Origin: Bradyrhizobium sp. LTSP885
Lineage (GTDB): Bacteria > Pseudomonadota > Alphaproteobacteria > Rhizobiales > Xanthobacteraceae
Reading direction: 5' to 3'
Length of the DNA: 64,000 nucleotides
Assembly: GCF_000938305.1 (NCBI RefSeq)
Contig: NZ_JYMT01000021.1
Span: 348,765 to 412,764 of the forward strand
Shown piece after piece: positions 9,158 to 17,139 of the stretch. The position numbers and the translations under genes are program-made. Positions within the stretch are counted from its first letter, which is position 1. Every line of letters starts with the position of its first letter. Under the pieces are notes generated by a model that saw nothing but the letters and a program-made list of their open reading frames with translations, did not search any database and had not been told where the DNA came from.

Positions 9158-9208
9158 CTTAGCGCAGACTTAGGGCGACGTCGCGGACCAGTCTAAGTCG
9201 CGCCTAAG
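9158..9208. promoter_or_regulatory. paired 11-bp-spaced half-sites between divergent operons
   Basis: CTTAG occurs at 9158-9162 and again at 9169-9173, exactly 11 bases apart. Its reverse complement CTAAG occurs at 9193-9197 and 9204-9208, again 11 bases apart. The two direct-repeat pairs therefore face each other across about 20 bases in the gap between a PmrA/QseB-type regulator (minus) and the first membrane-protein gene (plus). OmpR/PhoB/PmrA regulators bind head-to-tail dimers on half-sites of about 11-bp period, so this is a strong candidate operator. Which regulator binds it is inferred from position only. Confidence 0.7.
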
Positions 9209-9266
9209 TCGGCTATGGCCATGATCTCGGCGTCGCTTGGGAACATCTGACTGTCAGGAGAACGCC

Positions 9267-10049
9267 GTGTCCACGACGTCACCCGTCCGCTCATCGCCGA
9301 TGCTGAACAAGGTTCCGGAGGTCACCCTGATCTTCTGGGCCATCAAGATTCTCTCGACGACGGTCGGCGAGACCGGTGCCGATTATCTCGCGGTCCATGT
9401 CGGTCTCGGGGCAAACCTGACGACGGCGTGCATGGCGTCCCTGCTGCTTGCCGCGCTGGCCTTGCAGCTGCGCACCCGGCGCTACACTCCCTGGATTTAC
9501 TGGCTGACGGTGGTCCTGGTCAGCACCGTCGGCACCCAAATCACAGATCTCCTGACCGATAGGCTGGAGATCAGCCTTTACGTCAGCACGGCCGTGTTTG
9601 CCTGCACATTGGCCGCAACGTTCACGATCTGGTTCGCCGTCGAGCGCACGCTGTCGATCCGCACCATCGTAACCACGCGCCGTGAGCTGTTCTACTGGGC
9701 CGCCGTCCTTGTGACCTTTGCGTTGGGTACGGCCGCGGGAGACCTGGCAACCGAAGCGCTCGGCCTCGGCTTTGCGCTCGGCCTCGTCGTGTTCGGCGTC
9801 CTGATCGCCTTTGTCGCGGTCTTCCATACGCTCGGCGCCAATCCGGTCCTCACCTTCTGGCTGGCCTATATTCTCACCCGGCCGCTTGGCGCGTCGCTCG
9901 GCGATCTGTTGTCGCAATCGCAAAATTACGGCGGGGTCGGCCTCGGCACCATCAATACCAGCCTTGCCTTCCTGACCATGATCATCGCGCTCGTCGCGTG
10001 GGTGACCTTCGAGGGCGATCGCAGCGAAGGCGCCGATCCTGCGCAGTGA
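9267..10049 (+). CDS. multispanning membrane protein with four [FY]W-x9-G-x4-D repeats (COG4705-like), copy 1
   Basis: A 260-residue polytopic membrane protein, about eight hydrophobic helices, resembling the uncharacterised COG4705 family. Four segments carry the same pattern, Trp, then Gly ten residues later, then Asp five after that: W24-G34-D39, W79-G89-D94, W144-G154-D159, W198-G208-D213. Each Asp lies in or at the edge of a helix, as in ion or metal carriers, but no substrate is known to me. The GTG at 9267 has AGGAG at 9256-9260; the first well conserved residues, KVPEVTLIFW, start at about 15. It is the first gene of a set of three, divergent from a two-component operon, and its paralogue lies two genes downstream. 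Confidence 0.8.
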   Translation: MSTTSPVRSSPMLNKVPEVTLIFWAIKILSTTVGETGADYLAVHVGLGANLTTACMASLLLAALALQLRTRRYTPWIYWLTVVLVSTVGTQITDLLTDRLEISLYVSTAVFACTLAATFTIWFAVERTLSIRTIVTTRRELFYWAAVLVTFALGTAAGDLATEALGLGFALGLVVFGVLIAFVAVFHTLGANPVLTFWLAYILTRPLGASLGDLLSQSQNYGGVGLGTINTSLAFLTMIIALVAWVTFEGDRSEGADPAQ

Positions 10050-10119
10050 TGTCTGCTTCCGACCGTTTTTGACCAGATGCCCGGGCGATGCCGCGCGGGC
10101 CGCTATGAGGAGAGTGAAC

Positions 10120-10524
10120 ATGAAACGATTGGTCCTGGCGTCCACCATCGGCGTGCTGAGCCTCATGTCGGGCGAACCGCACCGGCAAGCGGACGGCCGC
10201 GTCTCCTTCATGCCGTCAGCCGAAGCCGCAATGTCCTCGAAGCTCGGCGACCTCTCGCCGTTCCGCGCCATCGTGGTCGACGTCGCCGGGTTGATCGACA
10301 AGGGCGATCTGGCCGGCGCCAAAACCAGGATCAAGGATCTCGAGGTGCAGTGGGACGACGCCGAAGCCGGCCTGAAGCCGCGCGCGGCCGCCGGCTGGCA
10401 CACGGTCGACAAGGCGATCGACCGTGCGCTCGAAGCGTTGCGTGCGGCAACGCCGGACGCCCTCACATGCAAGCAGGCTGTCAGCGCGCTTTTGTCGGTG
10501 ATGGAGCCCGCCGGAAAGTCCTGA
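10120..10524 (+). CDS. small exported protein of unknown function between the twin membrane proteins
   Basis: A 134-residue protein with an N-terminal signal-like segment (MKRLVLASTIGVLSLMSG) and a mature part that looks helical and mostly acidic, with the stretch KGDLAGAKTRIKDLEVQWDD and a later KAIDRALEALRAATPD. No catalytic motif is visible and there is only one Cys in the mature part. AGGAGA at 10108-10113 fits the ATG at 10120 (six-base gap). It sits between the two paralogous membrane proteins on the same strand, so a periplasmic partner or accessory subunit is a reasonable inference. I do not recognise a named domain; annotation pipelines sometimes attach kinase names to such proteins, and nothing here supports that. 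Confidence 0.75.
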   Translation: MKRLVLASTIGVLSLMSGEPHRQADGRVSFMPSAEAAMSSKLGDLSPFRAIVVDVAGLIDKGDLAGAKTRIKDLEVQWDDAEAGLKPRAAAGWHTVDKAIDRALEALRAATPDALTCKQAVSALLSVMEPAGKS

Positions 10525-10565
10525 CGCAATCTCGCCCGTTCCCCGCAACAACATGATGCGATGCC

Positions 10566-11360
10566 ATGACCGCTTTCAAATCCCACGATCTGCGTGACAC
10601 TTTGACCAAGGTGCCCGAAGTCACCCTCGTCTTCTGGATCATCAAGATCGCCGCCACCACGCTCGGAGAAACCGGCGGGGACTCTGTGACGATGACCCTG
10701 GATTGGGGCTACCTGACCGGAACGGCGATTTTCCTTGCCGCACTCATCGTCCTGGTTGTGGCGCAGATTCTTGCGAGGCACTTCCACCCGTTGCTGTATT
10801 GGCTGACGGTCGTTGCCTCGACGACGTTTGGCACGACGATGGCGGATTTTGCCGACCGTTCCTTGGGGATCGGCTATACCGGAGGTTCGTCGCTGCTGCT
10901 TGCGCTGCTGCTGGTGACGCTGGTTTTCTGGTATCTTGTCGAGGGGTCGATTGCGGTGGAGACCGTGACCCGGCCGAGGGTCGAGGCCTTCTATTGGGCC
11001 GCCATCACCTTCTCCCAGACCCTGGGAACAGCGCTGGGAGATTGGGCGGCGGACACGACGGGCCTTGGCTACGAAGGCGGCGCGCTGGTGTTTGCGGCCG
11101 GACTGGCCATCCTCGCCGCGGCCTATGTCTGGACCAACATCTCGCGGGTGACCTTGTTCTGGGCTGCTTTCATCCTGACCCGACCGCTTGGCGCGACCGT
11201 CGGTGATCTCCTCGACAAGCCGGTCGACCATGGCGGGCTGGCGCTGAGCCGCCCGATTGCCTCGGCTGTCATCGCGGCCTTCATCCTTGGCTGCATCCTG
11301 TTGCTGCCCCAGCGTGCAGGACGGCATCCCGGTGAAACCCAGCCGGGCACCACAAGCTAG
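10566..11360 (+). CDS. multispanning membrane protein with four [FY]W-x9-G-x4-D repeats (COG4705-like), copy 2
   Basis: A 264-residue paralogue of the protein encoded at 9267, with the same helix pattern and the same opening KVPEVTL[IV]FW. The repeats are at W24-G34-D39, W79-G89-D94, W144-G154-D159 and W199-G209-D214, nearly the same coordinates as in copy 1, so duplication of the whole gene followed an older fourfold (or twofold) internal duplication. The fourth repeat reads ILTRPLGA in both proteins. The start at 10566 lacks a good ribosome site, but the aligned N-terminus supports it. Two paralogues in one cluster suggest a heterodimer or two related substrates; both are inference. The cluster probably ends here. 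Confidence 0.8.
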   Translation: MTAFKSHDLRDTLTKVPEVTLVFWIIKIAATTLGETGGDSVTMTLDWGYLTGTAIFLAALIVLVVAQILARHFHPLLYWLTVVASTTFGTTMADFADRSLGIGYTGGSSLLLALLLVTLVFWYLVEGSIAVETVTRPRVEAFYWAAITFSQTLGTALGDWAADTTGLGYEGGALVFAAGLAILAAAYVWTNISRVTLFWAAFILTRPLGATVGDLLDKPVDHGGLALSRPIASAVIAAFILGCILLLPQRAGRHPGETQPGTTS

Positions 11361-11472
11361 AAATTGTTGCGGCCGCTGGATCGTCAGGCGAAGACAGGCC
11401 TTTGCCCCGACAACGCCGCTTGCGCTTGCTATAGTACGGCGCATGTCGTGGTGACCCAGCAAGGTAAGGTCT

Positions 11473-12201
11473 ATGGCGAGAGAATTGGAAGGCAAGGTTG
11501 CCGCCGTGACCGGGGCCGAATCGGGCATCGGATTGGCGAGCGCCGAGGCGATGTTGGCGGCAGGCGCTCGGGTCGTGACGGTCGACCGCGACGCGGCGGC
11601 CCTCAAGGCGCTCTGCAGCAAACACGGCGACGCTGTGATCCCGCTGGTGATCGACCTGCTCGACCCCAAGGACTGCGCGACGCTGTTGCCGAGGGTGCTG
11701 GAGACGGCCGGCCAGCTCGACATCCTGCATGCCAATGCAGGGACCTATGTCGGCGGCGACCTGGTCGATGCCGATACTGGCGCGATCGACCGGATGCTGA
11801 ACCTCAATGTCAACGTCGTGATGAAGAATGTGCACGACGTGCTGCCGCACATGATCGCGCGCCGGACCGGCGATATCATCGTCACGAGTTCGCTCGCGGC
11901 GCATTTTCCGACGCCATGGGAGCCGGTTTATGCGTCGTCCAAATGGGCGATCAACTGCTTCGTCCAGACGGTGCGACGCCAGGTCTTCAAGCACGGCATT
12001 CGCGTCGGCTCGATCTCGCCGGGACCCGTCATCAGCGCGCTGCTCGCAGACTGGCCGCCCGAGAAGCTGCAGGAGGCCAGGGAGCAGGGAAGCCTGCTGG
12101 AGGCAAGCGAAGTGGCCGAGGTGGTGATGTTCATGCTGACCCGGCCCCGCGGCATGACCATTCGCGACGTCGTCATGCTGCCCACGAATTTCGATCTCTA
12201 A
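11473..12201 (+). CDS. SDR family dehydrogenase, ribitol 2-dehydrogenase-like
   Basis: A 242-residue classical short-chain dehydrogenase/reductase. The nucleotide-binding motif TGAESGIG is at about residues 14-21, HANAG is the NNAG-equivalent near 90, and the catalytic Ser, Tyr and Lys are in VTSSLAAHF and YASSKWA. The C-terminus RGMTIRDVVMLPTNFDL resembles ribitol/sugar-alcohol 2-dehydrogenases. These cytoplasmic enzymes interconvert polyols and ketoses with NAD(P). AAGGTAAGG just before the ATG gives a clear start. No sugar-uptake or kinase gene adjoins it, so the substrate cannot be set from context; the subgroup call rests on the C-terminal end and is tentative. Confidence 0.85.
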   Translation: MARELEGKVAAVTGAESGIGLASAEAMLAAGARVVTVDRDAAALKALCSKHGDAVIPLVIDLLDPKDCATLLPRVLETAGQLDILHANAGTYVGGDLVDADTGAIDRMLNLNVNVVMKNVHDVLPHMIARRTGDIIVTSSLAAHFPTPWEPVYASSKWAINCFVQTVRRQVFKHGIRVGSISPGPVISALLADWPPEKLQEAREQGSLLEASEVAEVVMFMLTRPRGMTIRDVVMLPTNFDL

Positions 12202-12399
12202 AGCACTTCGATCTCTGAAGCATGATGCCGCCGATCAGAGAAGCCGTCCCAAGCCAATTTCCCGCCATCGCGCGGCAATCCGATCCGGACTGTTGCTTTC
12301 CGCTGCGGCCCGTGCTTTCGCGTTGCAGACGGCCGCAACCGGATGTAGCATTCTACCGTCAAGCGCATACGTCGAGAAACACTATCTCACGGCTGTCTC

Positions 12400-13575
12400 A
12401 TGGCGGCAGGCGAGCGCAATGCACACGGGGTGCGCGGGCTCTTCAGCCTCGCGCGCGGGGCAGTTTTGACCGCGGCAATTTTCGCTTCCACAACATTTTT
12501 CACTGCCGACCGGGCGCGGGCGGACTGCTTTTCGGACATCGTGAATTCGGTGGTGAATACCGCAAGCGCGGTGGATTCACCGCAATGCCAGGCCGCGTTT
12601 TCCGAATCGTCGTTGTTCACAACCGGATTGATTGCCGCGTTCGAGGCCGACCAGGGCCTGGCCAACCAAATCTGCAACGACGTCAACAACGTCAACACAT
12701 GGCTGCCCTCGCTCTCACAAACCTTGCTGAACGAGTTGGGGCCCCTCAACCCGATCGACTTCGCGACCTGCGCCTGCTCGATGTATCAGGGCATCGGCCA
12801 ACTGCCCAGCGAAGCCGTGTCGTGCATTCAGGGATTGATCTGCGGCCTTTCGGAGCTCGTCGGTCTCGGCAATCCCTGCCAGACCTGCCAGCAGCCGCCG
12901 CCGCTTCCGGCCAACTGCACACCGCCGGCGGCATGTTACAATTTGCAGAACGACCCCTCACTGTATCAGACCTGCCAGAACATCCTTCAGTACAACACCG
13001 AGGGACCCAATGACGGGTATTTCCCGGTCCAGGAACAACAGGAGCCCGACGGAAGCTGGATCATCATCACCGGCATCAGCGGCTCCGGTGCGCTGACGAC
13101 CTGCAACCCCGGCCAGTATTGCATCTGCCCCAGCCCGATGACGGTCGTGAACGTCAGGGAATACGATCCGAGCGGCAACTCGAACTGGTGGTATGCGACG
13201 TGCCAATGTCCATCGGGCACCAAACCGCTGAAGCCGTCGGGGCCGCTGGCCTATGTTTGCATCTGCGACTCGACCGGCCTGCCGGCGGTGCCGCCGGATT
13301 GGGGCCAGCCCACGACTCCGGGTGGCAACAACCTCAATCCCACGCACTCGATCTGCCCGGTCCCGCTCACCGGCGTGCCATGTCCTGTCGCCGGCCAGAT
13401 CCGCGTCAGCAACAACACATGCGTGGCGCCTTGCACCAAGCCGGGAGAGGTGATGACGCCTGACGGCGTCTGTTGCGATCCGAACAATGTTGCGGCGTGC
13501 GGACAGTGCTGCGGGCCAGGATTGGTCCCCAATCCAGCCAACGGAACCTGCATGCCGAACCAGACCACTCAGTAG
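12400..13575 (+). CDS. exported cysteine-rich protein, unknown function
   Basis: A 391-residue protein with an N-terminal export segment (GAVLTAAIFASTTFFTA, likely cleavage near ARA-DC) and about 29 cysteines spread over the mature chain. The Cys occur as pairs and in CxC, CxxC and CC forms (CQTCQQ, CICPSP, CQCPSG, VCCDPN, CGQCCGPG). Early residues look helical; later ones are Pro/Gly/Asn-rich with repeats of the type CPxGxxP and CxPGxxxTPDGVCC. That last pattern recurs many times in the next gene, so the two share a module. Six bases separate the stop from the next start, so they are cotranscribed, and a DsbA-like gene follows. I do not recognise a named family. The heavy use of disulfides points to the periplasm or outside the cell. 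Confidence 0.8.
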   Translation: MAAGERNAHGVRGLFSLARGAVLTAAIFASTTFFTADRARADCFSDIVNSVVNTASAVDSPQCQAAFSESSLFTTGLIAAFEADQGLANQICNDVNNVNTWLPSLSQTLLNELGPLNPIDFATCACSMYQGIGQLPSEAVSCIQGLICGLSELVGLGNPCQTCQQPPPLPANCTPPAACYNLQNDPSLYQTCQNILQYNTEGPNDGYFPVQEQQEPDGSWIIITGISGSGALTTCNPGQYCICPSPMTVVNVREYDPSGNSNWWYATCQCPSGTKPLKPSGPLAYVCICDSTGLPAVPPDWGQPTTPGGNNLNPTHSICPVPLTGVPCPVAGQIRVSNNTCVAPCTKPGEVMTPDGVCCDPNNVAACGQCCGPGLVPNPANGTCMPNQTTQ

Positions 13576-13581
13576 GCGGCG

Positions 13582-16260
13582 ATGGCATCGGCGCGCAAAC
13601 AGCATGTGCCGGTCCGAAGCCGGGCCCTTCGCCGACTACACTGGTGCGCGGCAGCGTTGCTGTCGGTGTCGATATGGATCGGTCCTGCTGACCTGAAGGC
13701 ACAACAGACTCCGGTCTATGTCGCCGGCAACGCCGCGGTGACCGGCTTCTCCGGCGCCTTGCCGCCGGTGCAGATCGCCGCCGGCGTCAATCCAAACAGC
13801 AAGACGTTCATCGACCTTAACGGCCCGTCGCTGCGCGTCGTCGATCTGCAGACCATGGGCGGTCCGGCCAAGGCGCAGCTCGTAGGCGCGCCAAAGCTGT
13901 TCACGTTTCCCGCCGCCGCGATCGGGCAGGTGTTCGGCGTGGCGATCGACGATGCGTCGCCGCCCAACATCTACGCCGCGGCAAGTTCGGCCTACGGACT
14001 GCCGATCGTAGCACCGGGAGCGGACGGCCGTGCCGAACACGTCGCGCGCGGCGCGCCGAAGGCTGCGTTCATGCCGGGTCTGTGGGGTCCGCAAGGCGGC
14101 CCGGGATCGATCTGGAAGATCGAAGGCCTCAGCGGCAAGGTCAGCCTGCTGGCCAATGTCGCGCGCGATGGCCGGCGCAATTCCGGCGCCGCACTTGGCG
14201 GCCTTGCCTACAATCCGGAGGCGCCATCGCTCTATGTCGCCGATCGCGAGAGCGGAATGATCCACCATCTCGCGATGAATGGCGGCAATCTCGGCAGTTA
14301 CGACCATGGCGTGACCGGACGCGCCGCCCAGGGGCTGCCGCAGCTGCCGTGGAATCCGCAACCGGCGGTCGATGTCGCGAGCCCGCAATTCGACAGCACG
14401 CAACCGGCGACGTGGAACTACGCGGCCGCGGAGCGGCGCATCTTCGGGCTCGCCGTTGACCAGCACCGGCTGTACTACGCAGTCGCCGACGGCCTGCAGA
14501 TCTGGTCGGTCAGTTTGGGTCCGGACGGTGGATTCGGCAATGACGCTGAGATCGAACTGGTCGTGCCGCCCGCCGCGGGTCCGACCGAAATCTCCGGGAT
14601 CACCTTCGATGAGCAGGGCCGGATGTATCTCGCCGACCGGCCGGCGCCAAGCGGCGCGTTCGACTTCGAGGCTTTGGCGGTCGGCGGTATAGGCCGCGTG
14701 CTGCGCTATGCCGTGACTGGGACGATGCCGGATGGCCGGCGCGTCTGGCAGCAAGCGCCGGATCCCTATGCGACCGGATTTCCGCAGCGCTTCCGCAACG
14801 GCAATGGCGGCGTCGCGATCGGCTACAATTATGATCGCCTCGGCAACCTCGTCGCGCGGACATGCGGTGGCTTCATGTGGACGACGGGGGAGGACCTGCG
14901 TCATCCGGCCGATGATGCGCTCGCCGCGCAGCTCGCGAAATCCGGCGCGCTTGATATCAACGGCCTGCAAGGCAACGGCACCTGGGCTACTCATCGCGAC
15001 GGCGAGCCGCCGCTCGACAGCTACTTCATCGATGATTTCGACAGCGTTCCGGACGTCGCGCCCGACGCTGCGGCGCGCGGACATATGGGCGACGTTGCGA
15101 TCAAGCGGCAGTGCTCAGACGCAATGCGTGCGAGCCTCCGCACCGGTGGCCTGCAACCGGGTGGCGCGCCGCCGCCGGTTGGCAGTTCCCCGCCCGACGG
15201 GGGAAACCCACCGAACAAGCCACCGCCGCCGCCACCGAACACGCCGCCGGGTGGCTGCGCGCCCGGCCAGGTGCGCCGCGGCGCCACGCAGGACTGCTCC
15301 AGTTGTTCAAGGCCCAACGTCCTGATCGGCGGCGTATGTTGCAGCCCGGCCCAGATCTCGGTCACCAGCGGAGCCTGCTCGAATTCAAGCTGTCAGGCCG
15401 GGCAGACGCCGATTCCGCCGAGCAATTTCTGCTGCAACAGCGGCCAAGTCTATACCGGTGCGGGCGGAGCGCCGGCGTGCTGCAGCACGCCGCTGGTCAA
15501 TGGCACCTGTCCGACGCCGCCTCCGCCGACATCCGGTTGCGGGAAAGGCTACGTGCCGATCGGAAAATCCTGTTGCCTTGCCAGCCAGCTGACCTCGACC
15601 GGCATTTGCTGTCCGGCCGGACAGACGCCGAGCGGCCCCAACAAGAGCCAATGCGAGATCCTGATCCCGATCAAGCCACCGATGTGCTGCGCACCGGGCA
15701 AGATTCCAACCGTCGGCGGCCAGTGTTGCGTGGCCTCGCATGTCACGACTGGCGGCGTGTGCTGTAACGGGCCGCTCGATCCGGCGCATCGCGGCAGTTG
15801 CGAGAAATTGATCCCGCTCGTCGGATGCGCCACGGGGTACACGAGGATGCCCGACGGATCGTGCTGCAACGCCCGGTTTGTCGGCGCCGATGGGAAATCC
15901 TGCCGAACCGGTCTTCCGTCCTCACCGGTGGTTCCGCTGATCCCGCCGGCCCGCGGCGGCTGCGGGGCAGGCTTGATACGCGATCGCGACGGCGACTGCG
16001 TCAGGCCGCCGGCTGCGCCTTCACCCGCCTGTCCGCGCGGCACGATCCGGCTCGGCGATGGAGAATGCGTGGCAGCGGGGCCGCCACCTTGCCCGATGGG
16101 CATGGTGCGGACGCCGCGCGGGTTCTGCGTGCCGGTTGGGCCACGGCGTTTCGGACCCGGAGGGTATCCGGGCGGACCTCCTTTCGGCCCGCCGCGCTTT
16201 GGCGGACCCGGACGGTTCGGGCCTCCGATGGGCAGACCCGGCCCGTTCCGGCGATGGTAG
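13582..16260 (+). CDS. exported two-part protein: propeller-like N-terminus, proline linker, cysteine-rich stalk
   Basis: An 892-residue exported protein. After a basic leader and hydrophobic segment, residues about 40-510 form a Cys-poor region with repeated strand-like runs such as IFGLAVDQHRLYYAVADGLQ, ISGITFDEQGRMYLADR and LGGLAYNPEAPSLYVADRE, the look of a six- or seven-bladed beta-propeller of the NHL/SdiA-regulated or SMP-30 kind. A Pro-rich linker (about 530-550) follows, then about 35 cysteines in some 280 residues built from the unit C-x-x-G-x-x-P...CC...QxxxxxGxCC. The end is Gly/Pro/Arg-rich with no Cys. The upstream gene shares the Cys unit and the downstream gene is an exported thiol oxidoreductase 41 bases away. 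The function is unknown; surface adhesion or a structural role is speculation. Confidence 0.8.
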   Translation: MASARKQHVPVRSRALRRLHWCAAALLSVSIWIGPADLKAQQTPVYVAGNAAVTGFSGALPPVQIAAGVNPNSKTFIDLNGPSLRVVDLQTMGGPAKAQLVGAPKLFTFPAAAIGQVFGVAIDDASPPNIYAAASSAYGLPIVAPGADGRAEHVARGAPKAAFMPGLWGPQGGPGSIWKIEGLSGKVSLLANVARDGRRNSGAALGGLAYNPEAPSLYVADRESGMIHHLAMNGGNLGSYDHGVTGRAAQGLPQLPWNPQPAVDVASPQFDSTQPATWNYAAAERRIFGLAVDQHRLYYAVADGLQIWSVSLGPDGGFGNDAEIELVVPPAAGPTEISGITFDEQGRMYLADRPAPSGAFDFEALAVGGIGRVLRYAVTGTMPDGRRVWQQAPDPYATGFPQRFRNGNGGVAIGYNYDRLGNLVARTCGGFMWTTGEDLRHPADDALAAQLAKSGALDINGLQGNGTWATHRDGEPPLDSYFIDDFDSVPDVAPDAAARGHMGDVAIKRQCSDAMRASLRTGGLQPGGAPPPVGSSPPDGGNPPNKPPPPPPNTPPGGCAPGQVRRGATQDCSSCSRPNVLIGGVCCSPAQISVTSGACSNSSCQAGQTPIPPSNFCCNSGQVYTGAGGAPACCSTPLVNGTCPTPPPPTSGCGKGYVPIGKSCCLASQLTSTGICCPAGQTPSGPNKSQCEILIPIKPPMCCAPGKIPTVGGQCCVASHVTTGGVCCNGPLDPAHRGSCEKLIPLVGCATGYTRMPDGSCCNARFVGADGKSCRTGLPSSPVVPLIPPARGGCGAGLIRDRDGDCVRPPAAPSPACPRGTIRLGDGECVAAGPPPCPMGMVRTPRGFCVPVGPRRFGPGGYPGGPPFGPPRFGGPGRFGPPMGRPGPFRRW

Positions 16261-16301
16261 CAAATCAACCAGGGTTCGCGGCGAGCGCGATGGAGGGATC
16301 G

Positions 16302-17120
16302 ATGAGACGCAAATTCGCAAACCGGCTTGCAGCGGTGATCGCCGGCGGCCTGATCATGTTCGCGCCGCATCCGGCATCGGCGCAGGACGCGAATGAAGAA
16401 ATCGGAAAGATCATCAAGGAGTATCTCGCGTCGCATCCGGATGAGATTGGTGAAATCGCCAAGAGCTACTTCCTGAAACATCCCGAAGCGATCGCGCAAG
16501 TGCTGGCGGAGATCCTCAAGCGTCGGCCGCCGACGGGCGCTGCCGCCAATGTCCTGGCCGATCACGGCCCCGCCATCGCGAGCAACGCGGCTGCGCTGTT
16601 TTCCTCGCCGCACCAGGTGACGCTCGGCAATCCCGACGGCGACGTCACACTGGTCGAGTTCTTCGATTACAGTTGCGGCTTCTGCAAGCGGGCGCTGCCC
16701 GATTTGCTCACGCTGCTGAAGGACGATCCGAAATTGAAGGTCGTGCTCAAGGAGCTGCCGATCCTCGGGCCGGGCTCGCTGGATGCAGCGCGGGTCGCAG
16801 TCGCGGTGCGCATGCAGGATGCCGGCGGCGAAAAATACGTCGCCTTCCATCAAGCGCTGCTCGGCAGCCCGGGACAAGCGGGCAAGGAGAAGGCGCTCGC
16901 GGCGGCCAGGGACCAGGGGCTCGATATGGCCCGTCTCGAGCAGGACATGGCGAGTGACGAAATCGTCGCGACCTTCAAGGAGGATGTGCAGCTCGCCAGC
17001 GCCATAGGCATTACAGGCACGCCGGGATATGTGATCGGCAAACAGGTGGTCTATGGCGCCGTCGGCATCGCGGAGCTGAAGCGGCAGATCACCGCGGCAC
17101 GCAGCGCTGCAACGCGCTGA
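16302..17120 (+). CDS. exported DsbA-family thiol:disulfide oxidoreductase (ScsC/Com1-like)
   Basis: A 272-residue exported protein with a signal peptide (AAVIAGGLIMFAPHPASA) and an N-terminal helical arm carrying two tandem units, SHPDEIGEIAKSY and KHPEAIAQVLAEI. A thioredoxin-like domain follows with the active site C125-G-F-C128 in FFDYSCGFCKRA and the cis-proline in GITGTPGYVIG. In ScsC-type relatives such an arm makes the protein oligomeric and gives isomerase rather than plain oxidase activity. GGAGG five bases before the ATG at 16302 sets the start; the longer open frame is read through the previous gene. It follows two very Cys-rich exported proteins on the same strand, so a dedicated folding helper is the natural inference. 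Confidence 0.9.
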   Translation: MRRKFANRLAAVIAGGLIMFAPHPASAQDANEEIGKIIKEYLASHPDEIGEIAKSYFLKHPEAIAQVLAEILKRRPPTGAAANVLADHGPAIASNAAALFSSPHQVTLGNPDGDVTLVEFFDYSCGFCKRALPDLLTLLKDDPKLKVVLKELPILGPGSLDAARVAVAVRMQDAGGEKYVAFHQALLGSPGQAGKEKALAAARDQGLDMARLEQDMASDEIVATFKEDVQLASAIGITGTPGYVIGKQVVYGAVGIAELKRQITAARSAATR

Positions 17121-17139
17121 GATCTTTGGCGGGGGCATC

